A DNA stretch of 5,435 nt from Betaproteobacteria bacterium (lineage in GTDB: Bacteria > Pseudomonadota > Gammaproteobacteria > Burkholderiales > Casimicrobiaceae), in contig VBCL01000267.1 in the NCBI GenBank assembly GCA_005888865.1, forward strand, positions 1 to 5,435, in the 5' to 3' direction. Below, one piece after another: positions 1 to 5,435 of the stretch. The notes beneath the pieces are model-generated. The model was not told the DNA's origin, did no database searches, and saw only the letters and a program-made list of their open reading frames with translations. Each line of letters begins with the position of its first letter. Positions within the stretch are counted from its first letter, which is position 1. A program made the position numbers and the translations under genes.

Positions 1-81
1 GCGCTTGGTCGGCGCGAACCAGTAATACGCAACATATGCTGCGACGATCGGCGCGAGCGCGACCACGGCGAGCAGCAGCAA
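1..81 (-). CDS. possible N-terminus of the next membrane protein of the oxidase cluster (partial)
   Basis: In the same frame as SURF1, the last 27 codons encode a hydrophobic segment (LLLLAVVALAPIVAAY, then AYYWFAPTKR). It follows a basic stretch, RLPRGRG, which looks like a signal-anchor start. In many proteobacterial oxidase clusters a small single-helix membrane protein is encoded directly after SURF1, and its N-terminus looks like this; that is recall of the family and not a search result. A TTG at 81-79 is the best separate start, with GAGG four bases upstream of the preceding ATC TTG. No ATG or GTG is available in frame across the linker. If that start is not used, the segment is simply the C-terminal extension of SURF1. 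Most of the gene lies outside the window. Confidence 0.35.
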   Translation of the reverse strand, partial: MLLLAVVALAPIVAAYVAYYWFAPTKR

Positions 82-885
82 GATGCCTCGTCCTCTGGGC
101 AGCCGCGGTGAGGATCCGGCGCTAGACGCGCCGTCACGCGTCGGCGGCGATTCGACGCCCGATCCTCGCGGAAGCCAGTTGAGCGCGACCCACAACACGA
201 TCCCCAGTCCCGCGAGCGAATACCACTGCAGCATATAGCTCCAATGCTGCTCGATCCCGAAATCCGGCCGCGGCCAGTCGCGGACCAGGCTGTCGCCGGC
301 ATCGCCGCTTTGTTCGATCACGAACGGCAGCAACGCCAAGCCGGTAGCTGCCGCGAGACGGTCGATATCGAGGTTCTGCCGGATCGGGCCCGGCCCTGCG
401 TCCGTCTTGAGCTCAAGATAATGCGCCGGCGGCAGGTTGATGCGGCCCTCGACACGGATCGCTCCGGCAGGCGGCGGTGCCTGCGGTAATTCGGAGCGAT
501 GCGCTCCTAAAGCGATCCATCCGCGGTCGACGAGCACGTAGCGTTCCGCGCCGGCGAGCTTGAGCGGGGTCACGACGTCGAACCCCGGGCGGCCCGCGCG
601 GACCTTGTTGTCGATCAGAACCTGCCGGCGTCCATCGAACTCGCCGCTCGCGCGAACCGGCCGAAAGCGCAGCGCCGCTGCATCGGTCGACGCTGTCAAC
701 TCCAGCGGCGGCTGACGGGCGGCGAGCTCGTATTGCTCGCGCAGCGCTTCTTTCTCCGCGCCACGGTGCCGCTGCCAATTTCCGAGGAACACCGTTGCTG
801 CAACAAGGGCTACGAGGCCCAGCGTAGGCCAAAGCGTCGGCCGGAAACGCCTACGCGCAAAGAACGAGCCTATCGGGTTTGGCAC
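1..885 (-). CDS. SURF1: SURF1-family cytochrome oxidase assembly protein, 3' end open and possibly fused to the next protein
   Basis: Inner-membrane assembly factor of cytochrome c oxidase; SURF1 proteins bind haem a and help load it into subunit I. I translated this frame by hand: 295 codons from a GTG at 885-883 to the window edge with no stop. The GTG is the only usable start, because an in-frame TGA lies at 891-889; no strong ribosome binding site precedes it. Helix 1 is about residues 17-34, followed by LGNWQRHRGAEKEAL (34-48), a version of the LGxWQ signature. Next come GFDVVTPL (101-108) and VLVDRGW (117-123), then HWSYMLQWYSLA (214-225), which opens helix 2 (218-238). That is a complete SURF1 domain by about residue 240. 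The frame then continues through a Ser/Pro/Gly-rich linker (241-267) into a third hydrophobic segment (268-288). The gene is divergent from the DUF2909 gene (64 bp between starts). The SURF1 identity is firm; the fusion is uncertain. Confidence 0.9.
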   Translation of the reverse strand, partial: MPNPIGSFFARRRFRPTLWPTLGLVALVAATVFLGNWQRHRGAEKEALREQYELAARQPPLELTASTDAAALRFRPVRASGEFDGRRQVLIDNKVRAGRPGFDVVTPLKLAGAERYVLVDRGWIALGAHRSELPQAPPPAGAIRVEGRINLPPAHYLELKTDAGPGPIRQNLDIDRLAAATGLALLPFVIEQSGDAGDSLVRDWPRPDFGIEQHWSYMLQWYSLAGLGIVLWVALNWLPRGSGVESPPTRDGASSAGSSPRLPRGRGILLLLAVVALAPIVAAYVAYYWFAPTKR

Positions 886-906
886 CGATCAGTGTCTGCT
901 TAGGCT
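879..906 (+). promoter_or_regulatory. weak candidate promoter for the DUF2909 gene
   Basis: TTGGCA (879-884) matches five of six bases of the sigma-70 -35 consensus. A 16-base spacer separates it from TAGGCT (901-906), which keeps only T, A and the final T of the -10 box. A second -10-like TAGACT at 909-914 is too far from this -35. The site overlaps the first codons of SURF1 on the other strand. In GC-rich DNA such matches arise by chance, so this is a suggestion only. Confidence 0.2.
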
Positions 907-949
907 GCTAGACTGAAGGCAATCGCTCCGCCGCGCTCGCGAGTTCGCC

Positions 950-1153
950 TTGATCAGAATCATCGTCATCAGCGCCCTGGTCCTCATCGTTGCGAGCCTC
1001 GGATCGGCGCTGTATTACCTTTACCACGACCGCGGTCGCGGCACGCGAATGGTCAAGGCGCTGGCGATCCGCGTCGCGCTATCGGCAGGCCTTCTCATTT
1101 TCCTCTTCGTCAGCTACAAGCTCGGTTGGATCGGCGACACCGGCCTGCGCTGA
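950..1153 (+). CDS. DUF2909 twin-transmembrane protein
   Basis: A 67-residue membrane protein of unknown function. Two hydrophobic helices (about residues 3-23 and 42-60) flank a short basic loop (YLYHDRGRGTRMVKAL). The pattern of an N-terminal helix ending in LGSALYYL, a charged loop, an 'LAIRVALS' segment and a terminal GWIG matches what I know of DUF2909 proteins, which are typically about 65-75 residues and sit beside coxC. The start is TTG at 950-952, the only reasonable one because an in-frame TGA lies at 914-916; no clear ribosome binding site is present. It is the only real gene found on the plus strand: it converges on coxC (161 bp between stops) and diverges from SURF1. Its position suggests a role in oxidase assembly or stability, but this is inference from linkage. 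A plus-strand reading at 990-1337 in another frame is a shadow. Confidence 0.82.
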   Translation: MIRIIVISALVLIVASLGSALYYLYHDRGRGTRMVKALAIRVALSAGLLIFLFVSYKLGWIGDTGLR

Positions 1154-1171
1154 ACCGCCGGCTGGTGCCCG

Positions 1172-1314
1172 CCGAGCGATCAGCAGCGTCGCGAGCGGGC
1201 CGAATGCAAGGCGCCCCACAGCGAGCCGCGAGATAGTACCTGACCTAGTACAGCGAGCGGCGAGCGAGGATGCAACACAGCAGTCGGCCCGCGCAGCAGC
1301 TGATCATCGCTCGG
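1172..1314. repeat. imperfect inverted repeat in the convergent intergenic region
   Basis: CCGAGCGATCAGCAGC (1172-1187) pairs with the reverse complement of 1296-1314. Nine bases match exactly, then there is a three-base bulge, four more matches, one mismatch and two matches. The loop is about 108 bases. One arm lies just after the DUF2909 stop and the other abuts the coxC stop. No U-tract follows either arm, so it does not look like a classical intrinsic terminator. The rest of 1154-1314 holds short repeats of GCGAGC and a direct repeat of TAGTAC, and no gene. Confidence 0.3.
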
Positions 1315-2189
1315 TCAGAGCCAATACACGAGTATGAACAGCAGCAGCCACACGACGTCGACGAAGTGCCAGTACCACGCCGCCGCCTCGAACCCGAAGT
1401 GATGCTCGGCGTCGAAATGGCCGCGGAATGCGCGGCCGAGCATCACCGAAAGCATGATCGCGCCGATCGTCACGTGGAATCCGTGAAAGCCGGTCAGCAT
1501 GAAAAATGTCGAGCCGTAGACTCCCGTCGACAGCTTCAGGTTCAGTTCGCTGTAGGCGTGCGTGTACTCATAGGCCTGGAAGCAGAGGAACGTGACGCCC
1601 AGCACGATGGTGATGAACAGCCAGAACTTGAGCGCCCCGCGGCGACCCATTTTCAGCGCGTGGTGGGCGATGGTTATGGTCCCGCCCGAGGAAACCAATA
1701 TGATCGTGTTGAGAAGATCGTGTTGAGGAGCGGGATGCCGATGGCCTGCATCGGCGTGAATACTTCCTTCAGGTACGGGCCGTTGGTCGGCCAGCCCGCC
1801 GTGTAGTTGGGCCAGAGCAGCTTCTGACCGAGTTCGCCGAGATCGGGAACGGAGATGTTCCGCACATAGAACAAAGCGCCGAAGAACGCCGCGAAGAACA
1901 TCACTTCGGAAAAGATGAACCAGCTCATGCCCCAGCGGAACGACAAATCGACCTTCTTGTTGTAGAGCCGGTCCTCGGACTCGCGTATCACGGTACCGAA
2001 CCAGCCGAACATCATCGTCAGCAGCACTGCGAAGCCGGCCAGCACCAGCCACGGGCCCATCGCATACCCGTTGAACCAGGTCGCGGCGCCAAATGCCATC
2101 AGCAGCAGCGCGCACGAGCCCGTGATCGGCCAGTACGACGGCTGCGGCACGTAGTAGTAGGGCTTCACGGCCGTGGGCGAAACGCTCAT
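1315..2189 (-). pseudogene. coxC: cytochrome c oxidase subunit III, frameshifted
   Basis: Subunit III is a seven-helix integral membrane protein of the oxidase core that supports proton uptake and stability. From the ATG at 2189-2187, residues 1-158 are normal subunit III: helices near 19-40, 45-66 and 85-109, including the conserved SEVMFF with Glu95. At LLNTI (154-158) a 14-bp tandem duplication shifts the frame, 13 foreign residues follow, and a TAA at 1676-1674 ends the product at 171 residues. The correct continuation (IILVSSGG, then helices 4-7 ending WLLLFILVYWL) is intact in the other frame to a TGA at 1317-1315. Removing 14 bases restores 286 residues, normal for bacterial subunit III. 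AGGAG sits six bases before the ATG. It is last in the minus-strand operon, 41 bp after ctaG. Whether the break is a real mutation, a minority variant or an assembly error cannot be decided here; apart from it nothing looks decayed. Confidence 0.93.
1702..1729. repeat. 14-bp tandem duplication breaking coxC
   Basis: The plus strand reads GATCGTGTTGAGAA (1702-1715) followed directly by GATCGTGTTGAGGA (1716-1729). The two copies differ only at the thirteenth base. On the coding strand each copy can spell LLNTI, in two different frames, so the duplication precisely explains the frame change in coxC. Fourteen is not a multiple of three. Confidence 0.95.
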
Positions 2190-2195
2190 CGCCTG

Positions 2196-2200
2196 CTCCT
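2196..2200 (-). promoter_or_regulatory. ribosome binding site of coxC
   Basis: AGGAG on the minus strand lies six bases before the ATG at 2189-2187 and fixes the coxC start. The surrounding leader is almost the same as that of coxA: AGGAGCAGGCGATGAGC here against AGGAGCAAGCGATGAGC there. Confidence 0.85.
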
Positions 2201-2230
2201 CATTCTTGCGTAATCCGTGCGTCGCTGCGG

Positions 2231-2767
2231 TCAGTTGCCTTCGACTTCGAAAAACGTGTACGAGAGCGAGATCGTGTTGACGTCGCCCGGCAGTTTCGGA
2301 TCGACGACGAACACGACCGGCATCTGCCGCTTCTCGTGCGGTCCGAACGACTGCTTGGCGAAGCAGAAGCAGTCGAGCTTCTTGAAATACGCGGCCGCGG
2401 ACTGGGGCCCGTAGCTCGGAATCGCCTGCCCCGTCATCGGCCGTTCAGTCCTGTTTTCAATTTCGTAGACGACCTGCGCCACCTCCCCGGGATGCACGCT
2501 CAAGACCGGCGCCAGCGGTCGGAACGCCCAGGGCAGTTTGTGCACGTTGGCGTCGAACTCCAGCCGCACGGTGCGCGCCCGGTCGACCTGCGAGTTCTCG
2601 ACCCGGTCGGAGTTGTCGATGTCGCGAAGCCCGGTGAGCTTGCAGAGCTGGTCGTAGAACGGAACGAGCATGAAACCGAAGCCGAACATGACGACGACGA
2701 CGACGACGAGCTTGACTAGCAGCGTCCGATTCGACTGCCGGGGATCGGCGGGTCTGGTGTCGCTCAT
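2231..2767 (-). CDS. ctaG: cytochrome c oxidase assembly protein CtaG/Cox11
   Basis: Copper chaperone that delivers Cu(I) to the CuB site of subunit I. It is anchored in the inner membrane with its copper-binding domain in the periplasm. The 178-residue length is normal for bacterial Cox11. A short cytoplasmic N-terminus precedes one helix (about 16-36), which contains six consecutive valines. After it comes PFYDQLCKLTG with the conserved Cys42. The copper-binding CFCF motif is at 133-136 within AYFKKLDCFCFAKQ, and MPVVFVVDP (149-157) is the usual family ending region. All three conserved cysteines (42, 133, 135) are present. The gene lies 42 bp after coxA and 41 bp before coxC. The ribosome binding site is poor: GGAG lies 11 bases before the ATG, in the loop of a possible hairpin. 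Some betaproteobacterial clusters have small extra genes on either side of ctaG; here the gaps are too short for them. Confidence 0.97.
   Translation of the reverse strand: MSDTRPADPRQSNRTLLVKLVVVVVVMFGFGFMLVPFYDQLCKLTGLRDIDNSDRVENSQVDRARTVRLEFDANVHKLPWAFRPLAPVLSVHPGEVAQVVYEIENRTERPMTGQAIPSYGPQSAAAYFKKLDCFCFAKQSFGPHEKRQMPVVFVVDPKLPGDVNTISLSYTFFEVEGN
2690..2707. repeat. six-unit GAC/GTC trinucleotide repeat in ctaG
   Basis: Six tandem GAC units on the plus strand are six identical GTC valine codons on the coding strand, residues 21-26 of the CtaG membrane anchor. Length changes by whole units would alter the helix by one residue each without breaking the frame. Confidence 0.9.
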
Positions 2768-2769
2768 CT

Positions 2770-2789
2770 AAAGAGAGGCTCCGCTCTTT
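2770..2789 (-). promoter_or_regulatory. possible hairpin over the ctaG translation start region
   Basis: On the coding strand AAAGAG and CTCTTT (six base pairs) flank an eight-base loop that carries GGAG, the only Shine-Dalgarno-like stretch before ctaG. A competing four-base-pair stem, GCTC-GAAA-GAGC, overlaps its 5' arm. There is no U-tract, so a terminator is unlikely; an effect on ctaG translation or on mRNA processing between coxA and ctaG is possible. The stems are short and the call is tentative. Confidence 0.3.
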
Positions 2790-2809
2790 CGAGCTTTGGG
2801 TAAATCCGC

Positions 2810-4405
2810 TCAGCTGACCTGCGGCGGGGTCTCGAACGTGTGATACGGCAGCGGCGACGGCAGCGTCCACTCCAGCGTATCCGATCCCTCCCAGGGCCTC
2901 GCGGGCGCGGGCGGCCCGCTGCGGATCGCCTTCAGCACTGCGTAGAGAAAGATCAGCTGGGACAATCCGAAGCCGAACGCCCCGATCGATGCCACTTCGT
3001 TCCAGTCGGTGAACTGCGTCGCGTAGTCGGGCACCCGTCGCGGCATGCCGGCGAGCCCGAGGAAGTGCATGGGGAAGAACGTGACCTTGAAAAAAACAAA
3101 CGACGTCCAGAAGTGCCACTTGCCCAGGGTTTCGTCGTACATCCGACCGCACCACTTGGGCAGCCAGTAGTAGAGCCCGCCGAAGAACGCGAACAGCGAG
3201 CCCGCGACCAGAACGTAGTGGAAATGCGCAACGACGTAGTAAGTGTCGTGCAACACGATGTCGACCGGAACCAGCGAGAGCACCAGACCGGTAAAGCCGC
3301 CCACGGTGAACATGAAGATAAAGCCGATGGCAAACAGCATCGGCGTCTCGAAGGTCATCGATCCCTTCCACATCGTCGCTACCCAGTTGAACACTTTCAC
3401 GGCCGTCGGTACCGCGATCAGCATCGTCACGTACATGAAGAAGACCTGGCCGGCCGCCGCCATGCCGACGGTGAACATGTGGTGCGCCCAGACCAGGAAC
3501 GAGAGAATTGCGATCGAGCCGGTCGCATACACCATCGACGCGTACCCGAACAGAGGCTTGCGCGCAAACGCGGGGATGATCGTCGACACGATCCCGAACG
3601 ACGGCAGGATCATGATGTATACCTCGGGGTGACCGAAGAACCAGAAGATATGCTGGAACAGCACCGGGTCGCCGCCGCCGGCCGCGTTGAAGAAACTGGT
3701 GCCGAAGTGGCGGTCGGTGAGCAGCATCGTCACCGCTCCGGCGAGCACCGGCATCACCGCGATCAGCAGGTACGCGGTGATCAGCCACGTCCACACGAAC
3801 AGCGGCATCTTCATCATCGTCATGCCGGGCGCGCGCATGTTCAGGATGGTGGTGATGATGTTGATCGACCCCATGATCGAAGATGCACCCATGATGTGCA
3901 CGGCGAAGATCGTCAGGTCCATGCCCATGCCGGTCTGCACCGACAGCGGGGGATACAGCGTCCATCCCGCGCTGGCCGCGCCGCCCGGCACGATGAATGA
4001 CGAGAGCAGCAGGACCGCGGCGAAAGGCAGCAGCCAGAAGCTCCAGTTGTTCATGCGCGCGAAAGCCATGTCCGGCGCGCCTATCATCAGCGGCACCTGC
4101 CAGTTCGCAAAGCCGACCGCCGCCGGCATGATCGCGCCGAAGATCATGACCAGCCCGTGCACCGTATTGAGCTGATTGAAGAACTCGGGCTCTACGAGCT
4201 GCAGACCCGGTTGGAACAACTCCGCGCGGATCGCCAATGCCATCACGCCGCCGACGAGAAACATGATGAACGAGAACCACAGGTACAGCGTGCCGATGTC
4301 CTTGTGGTTGGTCGTCGTGATCCAGCGCATGATCCCGCCCGGGTGATCCGCGTGCTCGCGGTCGACGCCGTGACCTGCGGCGTGATCGTGCGGAATGCTG
4401 CTCAT
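2810..4405 (-). CDS. coxA: cytochrome c oxidase subunit I, A1-type haem-copper oxidase
   Basis: Catalytic subunit in the inner membrane: it reduces oxygen to water at haem a3-CuB and pumps protons. At 531 residues it has the family's usual length, with about twelve helices starting near residue 38. Haem a ligands are His83 (TVHGLVM) and His396. The haem a3 ligand is His394 (VVAHFHYV). CuB ligands are His259, His308 and His309, with the cross-linked tyrosine at Tyr263 in GHPEVY. Glu261 in that motif, together with Asp112 (IGAPDMAF) and Asn119/Asn120, marks an A1-type D-channel; Lys337 (PTAVKVFNW) marks the K-channel. His386-Asp387 are the Mg-site partners and Arg456-Arg457 the haem propionate arginines. 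Nothing essential is missing. A strong AGGAG sits six bases before the ATG at 4405, and coxB ends 37 bp upstream, so the two are almost certainly co-transcribed. Confidence 0.98.
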   Translation of the reverse strand: MSSIPHDHAAGHGVDREHADHPGGIMRWITTTNHKDIGTLYLWFSFIMFLVGGVMALAIRAELFQPGLQLVEPEFFNQLNTVHGLVMIFGAIMPAAVGFANWQVPLMIGAPDMAFARMNNWSFWLLPFAAVLLLSSFIVPGGAASAGWTLYPPLSVQTGMGMDLTIFAVHIMGASSIMGSINIITTILNMRAPGMTMMKMPLFVWTWLITAYLLIAVMPVLAGAVTMLLTDRHFGTSFFNAAGGGDPVLFQHIFWFFGHPEVYIMILPSFGIVSTIIPAFARKPLFGYASMVYATGSIAILSFLVWAHHMFTVGMAAAGQVFFMYVTMLIAVPTAVKVFNWVATMWKGSMTFETPMLFAIGFIFMFTVGGFTGLVLSLVPVDIVLHDTYYVVAHFHYVLVAGSLFAFFGGLYYWLPKWCGRMYDETLGKWHFWTSFVFFKVTFFPMHFLGLAGMPRRVPDYATQFTDWNEVASIGAFGFGLSQLIFLYAVLKAIRSGPPAPARPWEGSDTLEWTLPSPLPYHTFETPPQVS

Positions 4406-4411
4406 CGCTTG

Positions 4412-4416
4412 CTCCT
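4412..4416 (-). promoter_or_regulatory. ribosome binding site of coxA
   Basis: AGGAG on the minus strand, six bases before the ATG at 4405-4403. It supports this start for coxA. The 17-base leader is shared with coxC apart from one base. Confidence 0.85.
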
Positions 4417-4442
4417 GACTGACCTTTGCTGTCGGGGATTCG

Positions 4443-5435
4443 CTACGACCGATCCGCTTTCACCTCGGCGGGCTGAATCGCCTCACCGGTGTGGTTGCTC
4501 CAGCTGTTGCGCGTGTAGGTGATCACGGCCGCGATCTCGACGTCGGAAAGCGTGCTCTTCCACGCAACCATCGCGGTCGGCTGGCCGTTCTTGACGACTC
4601 CGTTCAGGACCGTCTTGATCTGGTCGTCCTTCGGACCCGTAACGACCTTCGAGCCGTCGAGCGCCGGAAACGCGCCGACGACGCCCTTGCCGGTCGGCTG
4701 ATGGCAGGACGCGCAGTTTGCCGTATAGACCTTCTCGCCGCGCGCGATCAACTCCTTCACGTCCCAGACCTTGTTCGGATCGTCGGCCGCCGCGGCCGCG
4801 GCATTCTTGTGCCCGGCGAGCCAACTCGCGTAAGCGTCGGCGCTCTTCACCTCGACGACGATGGGCATATAGCCGTGTTCCTTGCCGCAGATCTTCGCGC
4901 ATTGGCCGCGGAAGGTTCCAGTCTTGTCGAACTGCATCCAGTCGTCGCGAACGAAACCAGGAATCGCGTCCTGCTGCACGCCGGCCGCAGGCAGGAACCA
5001 CGCGTGTATGACGTCGCTCGAAGTGATAAGCAGGCGAATCTTCTTGCCGACCGGAACGACCATCGGCTGGTCGACTTCCAGCAGGTAGTGCTCGCCCTTC
5101 GGCTCCCCTTCCTCGATCTGCGCAACCGGAGTCTTCAGATTGCTGTAGTAACCGAAGCCGTGGTCCAGATAGTCGTAATTCCACTTCCACTGCGAGCCGG
5201 TAATCTTGACGGTCAGATCGGGCACCGCGGTGTCCTTCATCGCGAGAATCGTCCGGGTCGCCGGAACAGCCATGAACACGAGGATCAGGAAGGGGATCAC
5301 GGTCCAGACGATCTCGACCAGCGTGTTTTCGTGGAATTGTGCCGCCTGATGGCCCTTGGACTTGCGGTGCGCGAAGATCGAATAGAACATCACCGAGAAC
5401 ACGCCGATGAAGATCAGGACGCAGATCCACATGAT
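4443..5435 (-). CDS. coxB: cytochrome c oxidase subunit II with fused cytochrome c domain (caa3-type), 5' partial
   Basis: Subunit II receives electrons and passes them to CoxA through a periplasmic CuA centre. Numbering from the Met at 5432: the reading frame stays open to the window edge, and this Met lies inside the first helix, so the signal peptide and N-terminus (probably 40-60 residues) are missing. Helix 1 ends near 20, followed by AHRKSKG; helix 2 is about 38-58. The tryptophan-rich electron-entry strand is QWKWNYDY (81-88). CuA ligands are His143, Cys178, Cys182, His186 and Met189. The position between the cysteines that is normally Glu is Lys180. An alanine-rich linker (211-216) leads to a cytochrome c domain with CASCH (240-244) and probable axial Met288. 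It is first of the minus-strand genes seen here, ending in TAG 37 bp before coxA. The caa3 assignment rests on the haem c motif. Confidence 0.97.
   Translation of the reverse strand: MMWICVLIFIGVFSVMFYSIFAHRKSKGHQAAQFHENTLVEIVWTVIPFLILVFMAVPATRTILAMKDTAVPDLTVKITGSQWKWNYDYLDHGFGYYSNLKTPVAQIEEGEPKGEHYLLEVDQPMVVPVGKKIRLLITSSDVIHAWFLPAAGVQQDAIPGFVRDDWMQFDKTGTFRGQCAKICGKEHGYMPIVVEVKSADAYASWLAGHKNAAAAAADDPNKVWDVKELIARGEKVYTANCASCHQPTGKGVVGAFPALDGSKVVTGPKDDQIKTVLNGVVKNGQPTAMVAWKSTLSDVEIAAVITYTRNSWSNHTGEAIQPAEVKADRS

Noticed and set aside
244..832. Plus-strand (244-489) and minus-strand (413-832) open frames within SURF1
   Set aside because: Neither resembles a protein family. The minus-strand frame starting at GTG 885 carries the SURF1 signatures across this region.
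1674..1730. Programmed ribosomal frameshifting in coxC
   Set aside because: A -1 shift would restore the frame, but I see no slippery heptamer in phase near the junction, and a 14-bp tandem duplication explains the frame change fully.
1315..2115. coxC as two separate genes (split subunit III)
   Set aside because: The downstream half has no start codon with a ribosome binding site near the junction, and both halves repeat LLNTI, which points to a duplication and not to a natural split.
2840..4000. A 386-codon open frame on the plus strand opposite coxA
   Set aside because: The product is very rich in Arg, His and Glu with no membrane or domain pattern; it is the antisense shadow of coxA.
2457..4280. 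A 607-codon open frame on the minus strand overlapping coxA and ctaG
   Set aside because: It is a shadow of coxA and ctaG in another frame. Its translation is rich in Arg, Ala, His and Gly without domain character, as expected from GC-rich DNA, while the coxA frame has every catalytic residue.
4789..4802. 14-bp perfect GC palindrome in coxB
   Set aside because: It falls in the alternating GCC/GCG alanine codons of the CuA-cytochrome c linker, so codon use explains it without a regulatory role.
4483..5430. A 315-codon open frame on the minus strand overlapping coxB
   Set aside because: Low-complexity Arg/Asp/Gly-rich translation; the overlapping frame carries the CuA and CASCH motifs.
4443..5435. 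Cytochrome c fusion in CoxB as a novel architecture
   Set aside because: This is the known caa3-type arrangement and is common in bacterial subunit II proteins.

Overview
The window carries the structural core of a haem-copper (caa3/aa3-type) cytochrome c oxidase locus. The DNA is GC-rich and the proteins are Gram-negative in style. Gene order coxB-coxA-ctaG-coxC, followed by a small DUF2909 twin-transmembrane gene and a SURF1 gene, is the arrangement familiar from Beta- and Gammaproteobacteria. A high-GC proteobacterium of one of those classes is the likely source, but that is inferred from gene order and protein character and not from a marker gene.

Layout from right to left, in the direction of transcription of the minus-strand operon: coxB (4443-5435, N-terminus outside the window) encodes subunit II with a CuA domain and a fused C-terminal cytochrome c domain. 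coxA (2810-4405) encodes a complete subunit I with all haem a, haem a3 and CuB ligands and both proton-channel markers. ctaG (2231-2767) encodes the Cox11-type CuB chaperone. coxC (1315-2189) encodes subunit III but is broken by a 14-bp tandem duplication in the fourth membrane helix. Gaps between these genes are 37, 42 and 41 bp, so one polycistronic transcript is likely. Beyond coxC, a 67-residue DUF2909 protein is encoded on the plus strand (950-1153), convergent with coxC and divergent from SURF1. The SURF1-family gene (1-885, minus strand) runs to the left edge without a stop codon and continues in frame into what looks like the N-terminus of the membrane protein normally encoded by the next gene.

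How the genes work together: CoxB takes electrons from cytochrome c through its own haem c and CuA and passes them to haem a and the haem a3-CuB centre of CoxA, where oxygen is reduced and protons are pumped. CtaG inserts copper into the CuB site and SURF1 assists haem a insertion. CoxC stabilises the core and proton uptake. DUF2909 proteins have no established role, but they recur in this locus.

I see no previously undescribed system. The points worth a second look are the coxC frameshift, a Glu-to-Lys change at the CuA/Mg position of CoxB, and the missing stop between SURF1 and the next gene. Nothing resembling a tRNA, rRNA, insertion sequence or CRISPR array is visible.
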